Source: Variovorax sp. dw_308
GTDB lineage: Bacteria; Pseudomonadota; Gammaproteobacteria; Burkholderiales; Burkholderiaceae_C
Direction of reading: 5' to 3'
Assembly (NCBI RefSeq): GCF_019207085.1
Contig: NZ_JAATOM010000002.1
Coordinates: 310,001-374,000, forward strand
DNA: 64,000 bases
Made by a program: the position numbers and the translations under genes. Under the pieces are notes generated by a model, which was not told the origin of the DNA, ran no database searches, and saw only the letters and a list, made by a program, of their open reading frames with translations. Positions 1 to 9,021 of this stretch are shown here, one piece after another. The stretch's first letter is position 1; every line of letters starts with the position of its first letter.

Positions 1-250
1 CCACCAGACCCTTGCCAAGGCTCTCGAAGACAACGGCCACGTCGAAGCCGGCCCCGCCGAAGCCGCCCACCTCCTCGGGAAACAGCGCGCCCAGGGCCCC
101 AATTTCTGCCAGCTGCGACCAGTGTTCGCGGCTGTAGCCCTCGTCGCTTTTCGCAATGCGGTCTCGCGTGCCGAATGCGTATTGCTCCGCAATGAAGCGG
201 TCCAGCGAATCCGCCAGCATGCGGCGGTCGTCGGTGTGTTCGAAGTTCAT
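1..250 (-). CDS. pimD: Acyl-CoA dehydrogenase, PimD-like small subunit (partial, runs off left edge)
   Basis: Only the first 83 or so residues lie in the window; the gene continues past position 1. The reading from the ATG at 248-250 has the acyl-CoA dehydrogenase N-terminal helices, with a region reading LAEIGALGALFPEEVGG that is typical of the substrate-pocket side of the fold. It starts 13 bases after the stop of the preceding dehydrogenase and has a GGGAAG ribosome site. By position, last in an order pimF-pimB-pimC, it is most likely the partner subunit of pimeloyl-CoA dehydrogenase. The symbol rests mainly on synteny. Another medium-chain acyl-CoA dehydrogenase is possible. Confidence 0.75.
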   Translation of the reverse strand, partial: MNFEHTDDRRMLADSLDRFIAEQYAFGTRDRIAKSDEGYSREHWSQLAEIGALGALFPEEVGGFGGAGFDVAVVFESLGKGLV

Positions 251-263
251 GGTGTCGCTTCCC

Positions 264-1460
264 TCACAGGCCCAGGATCATCTTGGAGATGATGTTCTTC
301 TGGATTTCGTTGGAGCCGCCGAAGATCGACAGCTTGCGGTTGTTGAAGTACAGCGAGGCCGCCGGCGCCGCCTCGGCCGGGCCGACCGGCGCTTCGTCAT
401 GGCCTTCGTGCAACGCGGCCTCGATGAAGGGCTGCGCATACGGCCCCATCGCCCGGCGCGCCAGAGAGGAGATTTCCTGCCGGATCTCGGTGCCGCGGAT
501 CTTGAGCATGGAGCTTTCCGCGCCCGGCACGCCGCCACCGGCGACGGCGGCGATCACGCGCAGGTTGGTCGTCTTCATGTTCTCCAGGTCGATCTCGACC
601 TTGGCAAGGCGGGCCGCGAACTGCGGGTCCTGCGCCAGCGGGCGGCCGTTGCGCCGGACCTTGCCGGCGATGCGCTTGAGCTTTTCCAGCGCCGCGACGG
701 AGAAGCCCACGCCCGCGATGTTGGTGCGTTCGTAGGTCAGCAGGAACTTGGCATAGGTCCAGCCCTTGTCCTGCTCGCCGACCAGGTTCTCGGCGGGCAC
801 CCGCACGTCGTTGAAGAACACTTCGTTGACCTCGTGCTCGCCCTCCAGCGTGATGATGGGCCGCACCTCGACGCCGGGCGAATTCATGTCGACCAGCAGG
901 AAGCTGATGCCCGACTGCGCCTTGGCTTCCCTGTTGGTGCGCACCAGGCAGAAGATCATGTTGGCGTAGTGGCCCAGCGTGGTCCAGGTCTTCTGGCCGT
1001 TGACGATGTAGTGGTCGCCGTCCCGAACCGCCGTGGTCTTGACGGACGCCAGGTCCGAGCCAGAGCCCGGCTCGGAGTAGCCCTGGCACCACCAGTCCTC
1101 GCCATTCAGGATGCGGGGCAGCCAATGCTGCTTCTGCGCCTCGCTGCCGTACTTGATGAGCACCGGCCCCAGCATGTTCAGGCCGAAGGGCACGATGCGC
1201 GGCGCGCCGGCCAGCGCGCACTCGTTCTCGAAGATGAACTTCTGCACCGGGCTCCAGCCCGGCCCGCCGTACTGCTCGGGCCAGTGGTTGGCCAGCCAGC
1301 CGCGCGCATGCAGGATGGCATGCCACTGCAGCATGTCGTCACGCGTCAGGCGCAGCCCGTTCTTCACCTTGTGCGAAAGCCGCTCGGGCAACTTGTCGCG
1401 CAGGAAGTGCAGCACCTCGCCGCGGAACGCTTCTTCTTCGGGAGTGAACTTCAGGTCCAT
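264..1460 (-). CDS. pimC: Acyl-CoA dehydrogenase, PimC-like large subunit
   Basis: 398 residues, full length for the family. FAD enzyme introducing the alpha-beta double bond into an acyl-CoA. Visible are the flavin and substrate motif GYSEPGSGSDLASVKT at about 127-142, the following beta domain with an NGQKTWTT stretch, and the C-terminal signature FGGSNEIQKNI. I did not assign the catalytic base. It sits between a thiolase and a second dehydrogenase with gaps of 16 and 13 bases, so all four minus-strand genes probably form one operon. The paired dehydrogenases and gene order match the pimeloyl-CoA degradation cluster known from Rhodopseudomonas palustris. The acyl-CoA dehydrogenase call is very sure; the pimeloyl specificity is inferred. 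Confidence 0.85.
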   Translation of the reverse strand: MDLKFTPEEEAFRGEVLHFLRDKLPERLSHKVKNGLRLTRDDMLQWHAILHARGWLANHWPEQYGGPGWSPVQKFIFENECALAGAPRIVPFGLNMLGPVLIKYGSEAQKQHWLPRILNGEDWWCQGYSEPGSGSDLASVKTTAVRDGDHYIVNGQKTWTTLGHYANMIFCLVRTNREAKAQSGISFLLVDMNSPGVEVRPIITLEGEHEVNEVFFNDVRVPAENLVGEQDKGWTYAKFLLTYERTNIAGVGFSVAALEKLKRIAGKVRRNGRPLAQDPQFAARLAKVEIDLENMKTTNLRVIAAVAGGGVPGAESSMLKIRGTEIRQEISSLARRAMGPYAQPFIEAALHEGHDEAPVGPAEAAPAASLYFNNRKLSIFGGSNEIQKNIISKMILGL

Positions 1461-1476
1461 GCCGTGGCCTTTTGCT

Positions 1477-2658
1477 TCAGAAGATCTCGAACAGGCCCGC
1501 CGCGCCCATGCCGCCGGCGATGCACATCGTCACCACGCCCCACTTGGCCTTGCGGCGGCGCCCTTCAAGCAGGATGTGGCCGGCCAGCCGCGCACCGGTC
1601 ATGCCGAAGGGGTGGCCGATGGAGATGGCGCCCCCGTCCACGTTCAGGCGCCCGGCCGGAATGCCCAGCGTCTGCTGGCAGTAGATGGACTGCGAGGCGA
1701 AGGCTTCGTTGAGTTCCCACAGGTCGATGTCCTGCACCGTGAGGCCGAAGCGCTGCAGCAGCTTGGGCACCGCGAACACCGGGCCGATGCCCATCTCATC
1801 GGGCTCGCAGCCGGCCACCGCCATGCCGCGGAAGGCGCCGAGTGGCTGCAGGCCGAGGCGCTCGGCTTCCTTCGCTTCCATCATCACGCAGGCGCTGGCG
1901 CCATCGGACAGTTGCGAGGCGTTGCCCGCGGTGATGAACTTGTCGGCGCCCTTCACCGGCGCCAGCTTGGCCAGCGACTCGTAGGTGGTGCCGGCGCGGT
2001 TGCAGGTGTCGTGGTCGATCGTCACCTGCTTCTTGGCGACTTCGCCGGTCTCCTTGTTCGCCACCGCCATGGTGGTGGTGACGGGGACGATCTCCTCGCT
2101 GTAGCGGCCGGCTTCCTGCGCCTCGGCGGTCTTGCGCTGGCTGTCCACGGAGAAGCGGTCCTGCGCCTCGCGGCTGATGCCGTAGCGCTGCGCCACCACG
2201 TCGGCGGTGTCGATCATCTCCATGTACAGCTGCGGCTTGTGCTCGACGATCCACGGGTCCAGCCCGGAGTTGCCGTCGTCGCGGGTGCGGATGCCGGAGA
2301 TGCTTTCCACCCCGCCCGCGATCATGGCCGGCGCCCCGTCCACCACGATGCGCCCGGCGGCGATGGCGATGGCCTGCAGGCCCGAGGCGCAGAAGCGGTT
2401 GACGGTGGTGCCGGCGATGCTCAGGGGCAGTTCAGAGCGGATGATGGCCTGCCGCGCGACGTTGCGGCCAGTGATCCCTTCCGGATAGCCGCAGCCGAGG
2501 ATGGCGTCCTCGATCAGCGCCGGATCGATGCCCGAACGCTCGACAGCGGCACGCACCGCGAAGCTGGCCAGCGTCGGGCCGGCCGTGATGTTGAGTTCGC
2601 CGCGGTGCGACTTGGTGAGCGGCGTGCGGGCGGTGGAAACGATGACGGCCTGGCGCAT
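1477..2658 (-). CDS. pimB: Acetyl-CoA acyltransferase (thiolase), PimB-like
   Basis: 393 residues, the usual thiolase length. Cleaves a 3-ketoacyl-CoA with CoA to acetyl-CoA and a shortened acyl-CoA. The nucleophile is Cys90 in NRFCASGLQ. The base pair is His349 in GHPFGMTGA and Cys379 in [11 protein letters not shown], so all catalytic residues are present. It follows the PimF-like bifunctional protein by 75 bases and precedes the PimC-like dehydrogenase by 16 bases, giving a complete beta-oxidation spiral in one transcript. The degradative role follows from context. A biosynthetic PhaA role is less likely because no PHA gene is adjacent. Confidence 0.87.
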   Translation of the reverse strand: MRQAVIVSTARTPLTKSHRGELNITAGPTLASFAVRAAVERSGIDPALIEDAILGCGYPEGITGRNVARQAIIRSELPLSIAGTTVNRFCASGLQAIAIAAGRIVVDGAPAMIAGGVESISGIRTRDDGNSGLDPWIVEHKPQLYMEMIDTADVVAQRYGISREAQDRFSVDSQRKTAEAQEAGRYSEEIVPVTTTMAVANKETGEVAKKQVTIDHDTCNRAGTTYESLAKLAPVKGADKFITAGNASQLSDGASACVMMEAKEAERLGLQPLGAFRGMAVAGCEPDEMGIGPVFAVPKLLQRFGLTVQDIDLWELNEAFASQSIYCQQTLGIPAGRLNVDGGAISIGHPFGMTGARLAGHILLEGRRRKAKWGVVTMCIAGGMGAAGLFEIF

Positions 2659-2694
2659 GGGATTTCTCCTGGGAGGTTTCGAGGTGAAAGCCGC

Positions 2695-2713
2695 CCTCCT
2701 CCACTTTAGGAGG
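2695..2713. repeat. Small inverted repeat between pimF and pimB
   Basis: CCTCCT at 2695-2700 and AGGAGG at 2708-2713 flank a 7-base loop in the 75-base gap between pimF and pimB. The flanks (GCC before, GGCAGGGGGATGGGG after) resemble the GC-rich repetitive palindromes often found between genes in Burkholderiales. On the minus strand it could shape or stabilise the mRNA between the two cistrons. No T-run follows, so it is not called a terminator. Confidence 0.35.
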
Positions 2714-2733
2714 ATGCGGCAGGGGGATGGGGT

Positions 2734-4860
2734 TCAGCCTTGCGGCTGGTTGAGGCTGGCGAAGTCCTTGCCCTCGGCCACGAGCTTTTCGAGCAGCGGC
2801 GCGGGTTGCCAGAACAGCGGGTCTTCCTTGGCGAAGGCGCGGATGTCTTCGAGGATCTTCGGCAGGCCCACCATGTCGGCGTACTTCATCGGGCCGCCGC
2901 GGTAGCGCGGGAAGCCGTAGCCGGAGAGGAAGGTCACGTCCACGTCCAGCGGGCGCAGCGCGATGCCCTCGGCCACCACCTTGGCGCCTTCGTTGACCAT
3001 CGCGGCCATGTAGCGGCGCATGATTTCTTCGGCCGTGAACTTGCGCGGCACGATGCCCTTCTTCTGCCGCTCGGCGTCGACGATGGCCAGCACTTCGGCG
3101 TCTTCCTGGCCGGCGCGCGCACCTTGGGGATACACGTACCAGCCGCGCTGCGTCTTCTGGCCGAACCAGCCGCGCTCGCAGATGCGGTCGGCCACCTCGA
3201 CGTAGCGCGCCTTCGGGTCGCGCGTGGCGGCCTTGCGCTTGCGCGTGGCCCAGCCGATGTCGCCGCCGGCCAGGTCCGAGACCTGGAAGGGACCCATCGG
3301 GTAGCCGAAGCCGCGCACCGCGGCATCGATCTCGTAAGGGCTGGCGCCGTCCTCGAGGATGTGATCGGCGGCCTGCCGGTACACCGCCAGGATGCGGTTG
3401 CCGATGAAGCCGTCGCACACGCCCGCGCGCACCGGCACCTTCTTCATGCGCTTGGCCAGCGCAAAGGCGGTGGCAACCACGTCCGCGCTCACCTTGGCGG
3501 GCACCACGATCTCCAGCAGCTTCATGATGTTGGCCGGGCTGAAGAAGTGCAGGCCGACCACGTCCTGCGGGCGCGAGGTGCTCGCGGCGATGGCGTCGAT
3601 GTCCAGGTAGGAGGTGTTGGTGGCCAGCACGGCGCCGGCCTTGCACACGCGGTCCAGTTCCTTGAACACGGCCTTCTTGACCTCGATGTCCTCGAACACC
3701 GCCTCGATGACCAGATCGACGTCCTTGAACGCGGCGTAGTCGGTGCTGCCGGTGTAGCGGGCCATGACGGCGGCCTTGGCCTCGGGCGTCATGCGGCCCT
3801 TGGCGACCAGGCCATCGTAGACCTTCTCGACGTTGGCGCGGCCGCGATCGATGGACGCCTGGTCGCGCTCCACCATCACCACCGGCAAGCCCGCGTCCAT
3901 CGCGGCGACGGCGATGCCGGCGCCCATGGTGCCGCCGCCGACGATGCCCACGCTTTCCAGCTTGCGCGGCTGCGCGGCCTTGGCTTCAGGGACCTTGGCC
4001 ACTTCGCGCTCGGCGAAGAAGGCATGGATGAGTCCGGCGCGCTGCGGGCTCTCGATGCAGGCGAGGAAGGCCTCGCGCTCCGCCTTGACTGCCTCGTCGA
4101 AGGACTTGTCGAGCGCAGTCTGGACCGCCTCGACGATCTTCATCGGGGAGAAAAGACCGCGCGACTTCTTCGCGGCGTCGGCCTTGGCGGCGTCGATGGC
4201 AGCTTGCGCGGCAGCGCGGTCGGCCAAGCCCTGCGCGTCACGGCTGCGGCGCACGCCGGCGCCCTGTGCCAGCAGTTCATTGGCATAGGTCAGGCCCGCG
4301 ACTTGCGCGTCCTCGCCTTCCGCGAGGCGGTCCAACAGGCCGAGCGACAGAGATTCCTTGGCCTTCACGTGGCGGCCGCTGAGCATCAGGTCCAGCGCGG
4401 CCTGCGCGCCGACCAGGCGCGGCGTGCGTACCGTGCCGCCTGCGCCGGGCATGAGGCCCAGTTGCACCTCGGGCAGGCCCAGCTTTGCGTCCTGCAGGGC
4501 AACGCGGTAGTGCGCAGCCAGCGCGATCTCCAGCCCGCCGCCCAGCGCCGCGCCCCGGATCGCGGCGATCACCGGCTTGCCGCACGCCTCGATGCGGTTG
4601 CACACCTCGGGCAGCGAGGGCGGCTGCGGCGCCTGGCCGAATTCGCGGATGTCCGCGCCGGCCACGAAGTTGGCGCCCTCGCCCACGATGAGGATCGCCT
4701 TCACGGCGGCGTCGGCGTCGGCCGCCTCGACGGCTTCCTTCAGCCCGCGGCGCACGGCCGACGAGATGGCGTTGACGGGCGCGTTGTCGATGGTGATGCA
4801 CAGCACGCCGCCATGGCGGGCGCTGCGAACGACGGGGGTGGTGATGGAAGCAGTCGTCAT
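2734..4860 (-). CDS. pimF: Bifunctional enoyl-CoA hydratase / 3-hydroxyacyl-CoA dehydrogenase, PimF-like
   Basis: 708 residues from the ATG at 4858-4860. The N-terminal crotonase domain (about 10-190) keeps both catalytic acids, Glu111 in GGGLEIAL and Glu131 in PEVQLGLMPGAGGT. The NAD domain begins near 303 with the dinucleotide motif GGGTMGAG at 308-315. His438 in GLHFFSPA is the expected dehydrogenase histidine, and a C-terminal duplicated 3HCDH domain follows. It hydrates a 2-enoyl-CoA and oxidises the 3-hydroxy product for the thiolase downstream. Open frame extends upstream of the start into the LysR gene region but has no coding character. First gene of the pim-like operon; regulation by the divergent LysR is likely. 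Confidence 0.9.
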   Translation of the reverse strand: MTTASITTPVVRSARHGGVLCITIDNAPVNAISSAVRRGLKEAVEAADADAAVKAILIVGEGANFVAGADIREFGQAPQPPSLPEVCNRIEACGKPVIAAIRGAALGGGLEIALAAHYRVALQDAKLGLPEVQLGLMPGAGGTVRTPRLVGAQAALDLMLSGRHVKAKESLSLGLLDRLAEGEDAQVAGLTYANELLAQGAGVRRSRDAQGLADRAAAQAAIDAAKADAAKKSRGLFSPMKIVEAVQTALDKSFDEAVKAEREAFLACIESPQRAGLIHAFFAEREVAKVPEAKAAQPRKLESVGIVGGGTMGAGIAVAAMDAGLPVVMVERDQASIDRGRANVEKVYDGLVAKGRMTPEAKAAVMARYTGSTDYAAFKDVDLVIEAVFEDIEVKKAVFKELDRVCKAGAVLATNTSYLDIDAIAASTSRPQDVVGLHFFSPANIMKLLEIVVPAKVSADVVATAFALAKRMKKVPVRAGVCDGFIGNRILAVYRQAADHILEDGASPYEIDAAVRGFGYPMGPFQVSDLAGGDIGWATRKRKAATRDPKARYVEVADRICERGWFGQKTQRGWYVYPQGARAGQEDAEVLAIVDAERQKKGIVPRKFTAEEIMRRYMAAMVNEGAKVVAEGIALRPLDVDVTFLSGYGFPRYRGGPMKYADMVGLPKILEDIRAFAKEDPLFWQPAPLLEKLVAEGKDFASLNQPQG

Positions 4861-4952
4861 GGGTGTGTCTCCGAAAGCAAGCACATGCGCCCCGGGCGGG
4901 GCCTGACGCGGATTCTGATGTGGCAATCCGATATCTACAATTCCCCCAGTGA

Positions 4953-4980
4953 TTGACACACTGTCAACTTTTAATTGACA
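4953..4980. promoter_or_regulatory. Probable LysR operator: three TTGACA half-sites
   Basis: The 136-base divergent region between pimF and the LysR gene holds a 15-base palindrome TTGACA-CAC-TGTCAA at 4953-4967. A third half-site TTGACA at 4975-4980 is inverted relative to the second arm with a 7-base spacer. The palindrome contains the T-N11-A core expected of LysR-type sites (T at 4954, A at 4966). The site ends 16 bases before the LysR start, which suits autorepression plus control of pimF. The sequence is seen directly; the assignment to this regulator is inferred. Confidence 0.6.
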
Positions 4981-4996
4981 GCGGAGCCACCCGCCC

Positions 4997-5902
4997 ATGG
5001 ACCAGAACGCCCTCGCCCTGTTCGTAGAAATTGTCGAAGCCGGCAACCTCAGCGAGGCGGCGCGGCGCCTGCGCATGAGCCGCGCCAACGTGAGCAACCG
5101 GCTCGGCCAGTTCGAGCGCGGCCTGGGCCAGCAACTGCTGCGCCGCACCACGCGCCGCATCGAGCCCACCGAGATCGGCCTGCGCCTGTACGCGCACGGC
5201 TGCGCCATCCGCGACGAACTGCAGGCCGCGCGCGAGTCGGTCACCTCCCTCGGGCAAAGCCTGCAGGGCCGCGTGCGGCTGTCGGTGCCCAGCGGCTACG
5301 GGCAGCTCGTCATGTCCGACTGGCTTGTGGAATTCAAGCGCCTCTACCCCGGCATCGTGCTGGACGTGATGTTCGAGAACCGGGTGGAAGACCTGATGCG
5401 CGAGGAGGTCGACATCGCGATCCGCGTGATGTCCGAGCCGCCGCAGAACCTGGTGGCACGCGACATGGGGCCGGTGAACTACGTGGCCTGCGCCAGCAGC
5501 GCCTGGGCACGCGAGCATGGCCTGCCGGTGCAGTTGGACGACCTGCGCCACGTGCCGCTGATCACCTCGGCCGTGATGGGGCGACAGCTGCGCGTGTCGG
5601 CCTACCTGGCCCAGGAGCGGCACGAGGTGCTGCTGGAGCCGACCCTCATCTCGGAGAACTTCCTGTTCCTGCGCAAGGCGATCCTCGCCAGCCTGGGCGT
5701 GGGCATCGTGCCGGACTACGTGTTCGAGGAGGAACTCGCCAACGGCGAAGTGGTCGCCGCGCTGAGCGAGTGGCGCCTCTCGATCTTCGGCACCCACATG
5801 TACATGCTGTACATGCAAGGCCGCCACCGCACCCGCGCAGCCGCCACCTTCATCGAGTTCATGCTGGACAAGGCAAGGCAGCCGCGGGACGGCTCGACGT
5901 GA
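4997..5902 (+). CDS. LysR-family transcriptional regulator of the pim-like cluster
   Basis: 301 residues. The N-terminal winged helix-turn-helix (about 4-62) reads LSEAARRLRMSRANVSNRL through the recognition helix. The C-terminal effector-binding domain starts near 92 with VRLSVPSGYG. It is transcribed away from pimF across a 136-base gap holding a three-half-site operator. The subgroup resembles the one-domain-swap regulators with residues DQNALALFVEIVEAGNL at the start, common in proteobacterial catabolic loci. The effector is unknown; an acyl-CoA or dicarboxylate intermediate would fit the neighbours. Confidence 0.88.
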   Translation: MDQNALALFVEIVEAGNLSEAARRLRMSRANVSNRLGQFERGLGQQLLRRTTRRIEPTEIGLRLYAHGCAIRDELQAARESVTSLGQSLQGRVRLSVPSGYGQLVMSDWLVEFKRLYPGIVLDVMFENRVEDLMREEVDIAIRVMSEPPQNLVARDMGPVNYVACASSAWAREHGLPVQLDDLRHVPLITSAVMGRQLRVSAYLAQERHEVLLEPTLISENFLFLRKAILASLGVGIVPDYVFEEELANGEVVAALSEWRLSIFGTHMYMLYMQGRHRTRAAATFIEFMLDKARQPRDGST

Positions 5903-5930
5903 ATGCGCAGCAGCCCGGCGCTGCCGGTCT

Positions 5931-6674
5931 TCACGACTTGTTGGTCGTCACATGGCTGATCGCGCCTTGCCGGTCCAGCAGATCGGCCTTGGCGCAGGCG
6001 TCCATCCACTGCTCGGGCGGCATCTGCATCGTGGCCGCGCGCATGCCTGACTTAATGGCCTGAACCGAGTGCGCGGGGAAGGCGGCGATGGCCTTCGCGA
6101 TAGCCTGCGCACGCGCGACGACCGCGCCGTCTTCCACCACTTCGGTCGCGATGCCCAGCCGAAGCAGGTCGGCCGCGCCGATGCGGTCGCCCATCAGGCA
6201 TACGCGCGCCGCGACCGCTTCGGAATGGCGCAACGCCAGCCAGGCCGCATTGCGTGGCGCCGCCATGCCGATGCCGATCTCGCCGACCTGCAGGAAAGCC
6301 CCCTCGCCGCAGACCATGAGGTCGGCGGCCAATGCGAGCGCGGCGCCGCCGTTGATGGCATAGCGCTCCAGCGCGACGACCAGCACCTTGCGGCTTGCGA
6401 GCAGTTGGTTGTGCACCGCCGCCCACAACACAGGGAAGCCGGCCTTCCATTCAGGCGCCGGCTCCGCGCCGAAGGCTTTCACGTCGAGGCCCGAGCAGAA
6501 GGCGCCGCCTTCGCCACGCAGCACCACGGCGCGCACGGCATCGTCCAGGGCGAGTTGTCGCAGTGCGTCGTGCATGGCCTGTGCGAGCGTGCCTTCGATG
6601 GCGTTCTTGCGCTCGGGCCGGTTGAGGATCAGCTCCGCCCATCCATCGTGGATGTCGAGAACAACGGCTGTCAT
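5931..6674 (-). CDS. Enoyl-CoA hydratase/isomerase family protein
   Basis: 247 residues, a single crotonase domain. The oxyanion-hole segment GEGGAFCSGLDVKAFG (about 54-69) and INGGAALALAADLMV (about 107-121) are clear. The acid usually found in the first catalytic position is replaced within GGAALAL. The second position falls in VGEIGIGMAAPRN, so activity could be isomerase, hydrolase or lyase rather than classic hydratase. It is the last gene of a minus-strand set with a CoA transferase and a carboxylate-binding protein, 84 bases after the transferase. The substrate is unknown. Confidence 0.83.
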   Translation of the reverse strand: MTAVVLDIHDGWAELILNRPERKNAIEGTLAQAMHDALRQLALDDAVRAVVLRGEGGAFCSGLDVKAFGAEPAPEWKAGFPVLWAAVHNQLLASRKVLVVALERYAINGGAALALAADLMVCGEGAFLQVGEIGIGMAAPRNAAWLALRHSEAVAARVCLMGDRIGAADLLRLGIATEVVEDGAVVARAQAIAKAIAAFPAHSVQAIKSGMRAATMQMPPEQWMDACAKADLLDRQGAISHVTTNKS

Positions 6675-6758
6675 GTGGAAGGCCTTTGTGCAAATAGAGA
6701 AGGAGGAACGGCGGGATCGGCGTCCCGGGCGCCAGGTTCCCGCAGGAGGTGAATACCT

Positions 6759-7994
6759 TCAGGCCGCGAGCGAGCAGGGCGCCGTACCGACCACACCGCC
6801 GGCTTGCAGCCGCGAGATGTCGTCCGCGCTGTAGCCGGCCTGCGCCAGCACCTCGGCCGTGTGTTCGCCCAGTCGCGGCACGACGGGCATCGGGCCATCG
6901 GCCAGCGCTTCGCCGAGCAGGAAAGGCAGGCCCGGCAGCTTCAGTTCGCCACCATGCCCATCCCCGACCGCCTGGAACACCCCGCTCGCCTGCACGTCCG
7001 CACTGGCCAGCACCTGCGTGTAGTCGCGAACCACGCCGACGACCACCTCATGCCGTTCAAGCAGCGCGCGCGCTTCCTCGCCGGTGTAGCGGCCGAGCTC
7101 GCGCCCCAGCACCTCCATCAAGCCCGGGCGGTTGCGCACGCGATCGTTATTGGTTGCGTAGAGGGGATCCATGGCGAGCGCAGGCAGGCCGATGGCCTTG
7201 CACAAGCGACGCCAGTGGTCGTCCATATAGGCAGAGATGACGATGTGGCCGTCCTGCACCGCAATCACGTCAGCGGCCGGAGCGACCAGCGGCTGGGCGT
7301 TGCCAAAGCGCACGGGTAGCTTGCCGGTGCACTGGTACTCGGCCCAGATCTGCGCCTGCATCGAGATGGCGACCGCGAGCAGCGAAGTCTCGATGGTCTC
7401 GCCCTGCCCGGTGCGCGCTTGGCGAAACAGCGCAGCGAGGATCGCGCTGGCTGTGGCATTGGCCGTTGACACATCGGCCACCGGGAAGCCGGCCTTCAAG
7501 GGTGAACCGCCGCGTTCGCCGGTGATCGACATCATCCCGCTCTCGGCCTGCGCCGCGATGTCCAATCCGGGCCGCTTGCGCGACGGGCCGAAGGAGCCAA
7601 AGCCCGAGATCGACGCATGGACCAGCCCCGGCTTCTCCTTGCGCAGCGCGCCGGCGTCGAGCCCGAGCGACTCCATGACCCCCGCGCGCGTGTTCTGCAC
7701 GACCACATCCGCCTTCAAGGCCAGGTCGCGCGCAATCGCCAGGCCTTCCGCTTGCCGCATGTCGACCACGATGGAACGCTTGCCGCGGTTGTAGGCCATG
7801 AAGAGCCCGCTACGCCCCTTCGTGGCTTCACTGACGCCAAAGCGCCGGCCGTTGTCGCCGTTCGGGCTTTCGATCTTGATGACATCGGCGCCAAGGTCCG
7901 CGAGGATCTGCGTCGCGCCCGGCCCGGCGATGAACTGGCCGAACTCGACGACGCGCACTCCGGCGAGCGGCCGCTGGTCTGCTGTTTCTTGCAT
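6759..7994 (-). CDS. CaiB/BaiF (family III) CoA transferase
   Basis: 411 residues from the ATG at 7992-7994. The start reads GVRVVEFGQFIAGPGATQILADLGADVIKIE in family-III style; only part of this is needed to see the GP-x-A-T-Q and DLGADVIKIE motifs. Asp at about 165-170 in a GLDI context would be the catalytic acyl-anhydride residue (SRKRPGLDIAAQAES). These enzymes move CoA between a thioester and a free carboxylate. The start is 2 bases after the stop of the Bug protein, so the two are translated from one message. An imported carboxylic acid would be activated here and passed to the crotonase downstream. The substrate is not deducible. Confidence 0.88.
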   Translation of the reverse strand: MQETADQRPLAGVRVVEFGQFIAGPGATQILADLGADVIKIESPNGDNGRRFGVSEATKGRSGLFMAYNRGKRSIVVDMRQAEGLAIARDLALKADVVVQNTRAGVMESLGLDAGALRKEKPGLVHASISGFGSFGPSRKRPGLDIAAQAESGMMSITGERGGSPLKAGFPVADVSTANATASAILAALFRQARTGQGETIETSLLAVAISMQAQIWAEYQCTGKLPVRFGNAQPLVAPAADVIAVQDGHIVISAYMDDHWRRLCKAIGLPALAMDPLYATNNDRVRNRPGLMEVLGRELGRYTGEEARALLERHEVVVGVVRDYTQVLASADVQASGVFQAVGDGHGGELKLPGLPFLLGEALADGPMPVVPRLGEHTAEVLAQAGYSADDISRLQAGGVVGTAPCSLAA

Positions 7995-7996
7995 GG

Positions 7997-8965
7997 TCAG
8001 TTGCTGGCCTTGATGCCGGCGACGCGTCCCACTTCTGTCCAGCGCTTGAGTTCGGACGCGAGCAGCTTGCCGAACTCGTCGGGCGTGCCGCCCGCTGGCG
8101 TCAGGCCGAGGCCGCTGACGGCTGCGACCACTTCGGGATCCTTGAGCGCACGGTTGACGGCGGCATTGAGCTTGTCGCGCACGGCCACCGGCAGGTTGGC
8201 CGGGCCCATGAGGCCCAGAAAGCTGTTGGCCTCCATGTCGGGCACGCCGGCTTCGCGGGCGGTCTGCAGGTTCGGCAGGCCGGGTGCGCGCTGGCTGCCG
8301 GGCGTGACGATGCCGGTGAGCTTGCCCTGCGCGATCATGGTGGCGGTGATGCCGGCCACGTCGAACAGCAGCGGCACGTCGCCGCCGACCGCTGCGCGCG
8401 CTGCTTCGGCCGAGCCCTTGTAAGGCACATGCTGCAGGCTCAGCTTGTTGCGCTGCGCAAACATCTCGCCCCAGAACTGCGTCATCGTGCCTTCGCCGGG
8501 GCTGGCGTACTGCACCGGCTTGTCCTGCTTGCGGATCCAGTCGATCAGCGACTTGAGATCCTTTGCAGGCACGCTCGGGTTGGCGGCCACCAGGATGGGC
8601 ATCCAGGTCAGCGCGCCGATGGGCGTGAGGTCCTTGAGCGGGTCGTAAGGCATCTGCATGCCCATCGCCGAGTTGGTGACGACGTGCGCCGCCACCAGCA
8701 CCAGCGTGTAGCCGTCGGCCGGCTGGTGCACCACGTAGTTGGTGCCGATGGTGCTTGCGGCGCCGGGCTTGTTCTCGACGATGACCGGCTGCCCGAACTG
8801 GGTCGAGACCGAGCGGCCCACCACGCGCGCCACTGTATCGGTCGGACCACCCGGCGTGTACGGCACCACGATGCGGATGGGCTTGCCGGGGAAGGCCTCT
8901 TGCGCCGCAACCGGTTGCGCGAAGGCCGTGAAGCACGCGAGCAGCATGCCGATTACCTTGATCAT
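7997..8965 (-). CDS. Bug/TctC-family periplasmic carboxylate-binding protein
   Basis: 322 residues from an ATG with the segment MIKVIGMLLACFTAFAQP as signal peptide, cleaved after VAAQ or nearby. The mature protein begins AFPGKPIRIVVPYTPGGPTDT, the diagnostic Bug opening with the ligand loop. Family members bind organic acids for tripartite tricarboxylate transporters or for sensing, and are hugely expanded in Betaproteobacteria. No tctA or tctB membrane gene is present, so it must share a distant transporter or act as a sensor. It is the first structural gene after tetR and is tightly joined to the CoA transferase. Confidence 0.9.
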   Translation of the reverse strand: MIKVIGMLLACFTAFAQPVAAQEAFPGKPIRIVVPYTPGGPTDTVARVVGRSVSTQFGQPVIVENKPGAASTIGTNYVVHQPADGYTLVLVAAHVVTNSAMGMQMPYDPLKDLTPIGALTWMPILVAANPSVPAKDLKSLIDWIRKQDKPVQYASPGEGTMTQFWGEMFAQRNKLSLQHVPYKGSAEAARAAVGGDVPLLFDVAGITATMIAQGKLTGIVTPGSQRAPGLPNLQTAREAGVPDMEANSFLGLMGPANLPVAVRDKLNAAVNRALKDPEVVAAVSGLGLTPAGGTPDEFGKLLASELKRWTEVGRVAGIKASN

Positions 8966-9021
8966 CGTTGTCTCCTGATTGTTCGAAAGGCGGTAATAAA
9001 AGCCCGCCGGGCCCGACGCTT

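Noticed and set aside
2740-4956. Long plus-strand open frame of 738 codons opposite pimF
   Set aside because: It mirrors the minus-strand PimF gene; its translation is His/Arg/Gly-rich with no domain, as expected for antisense frames in high-GC DNA.
4861-5244. N-terminal extension of the PimF-like protein
   Set aside because: The extra 128 codons run antisense through the LysR gene and its operator and carry no family similarity.
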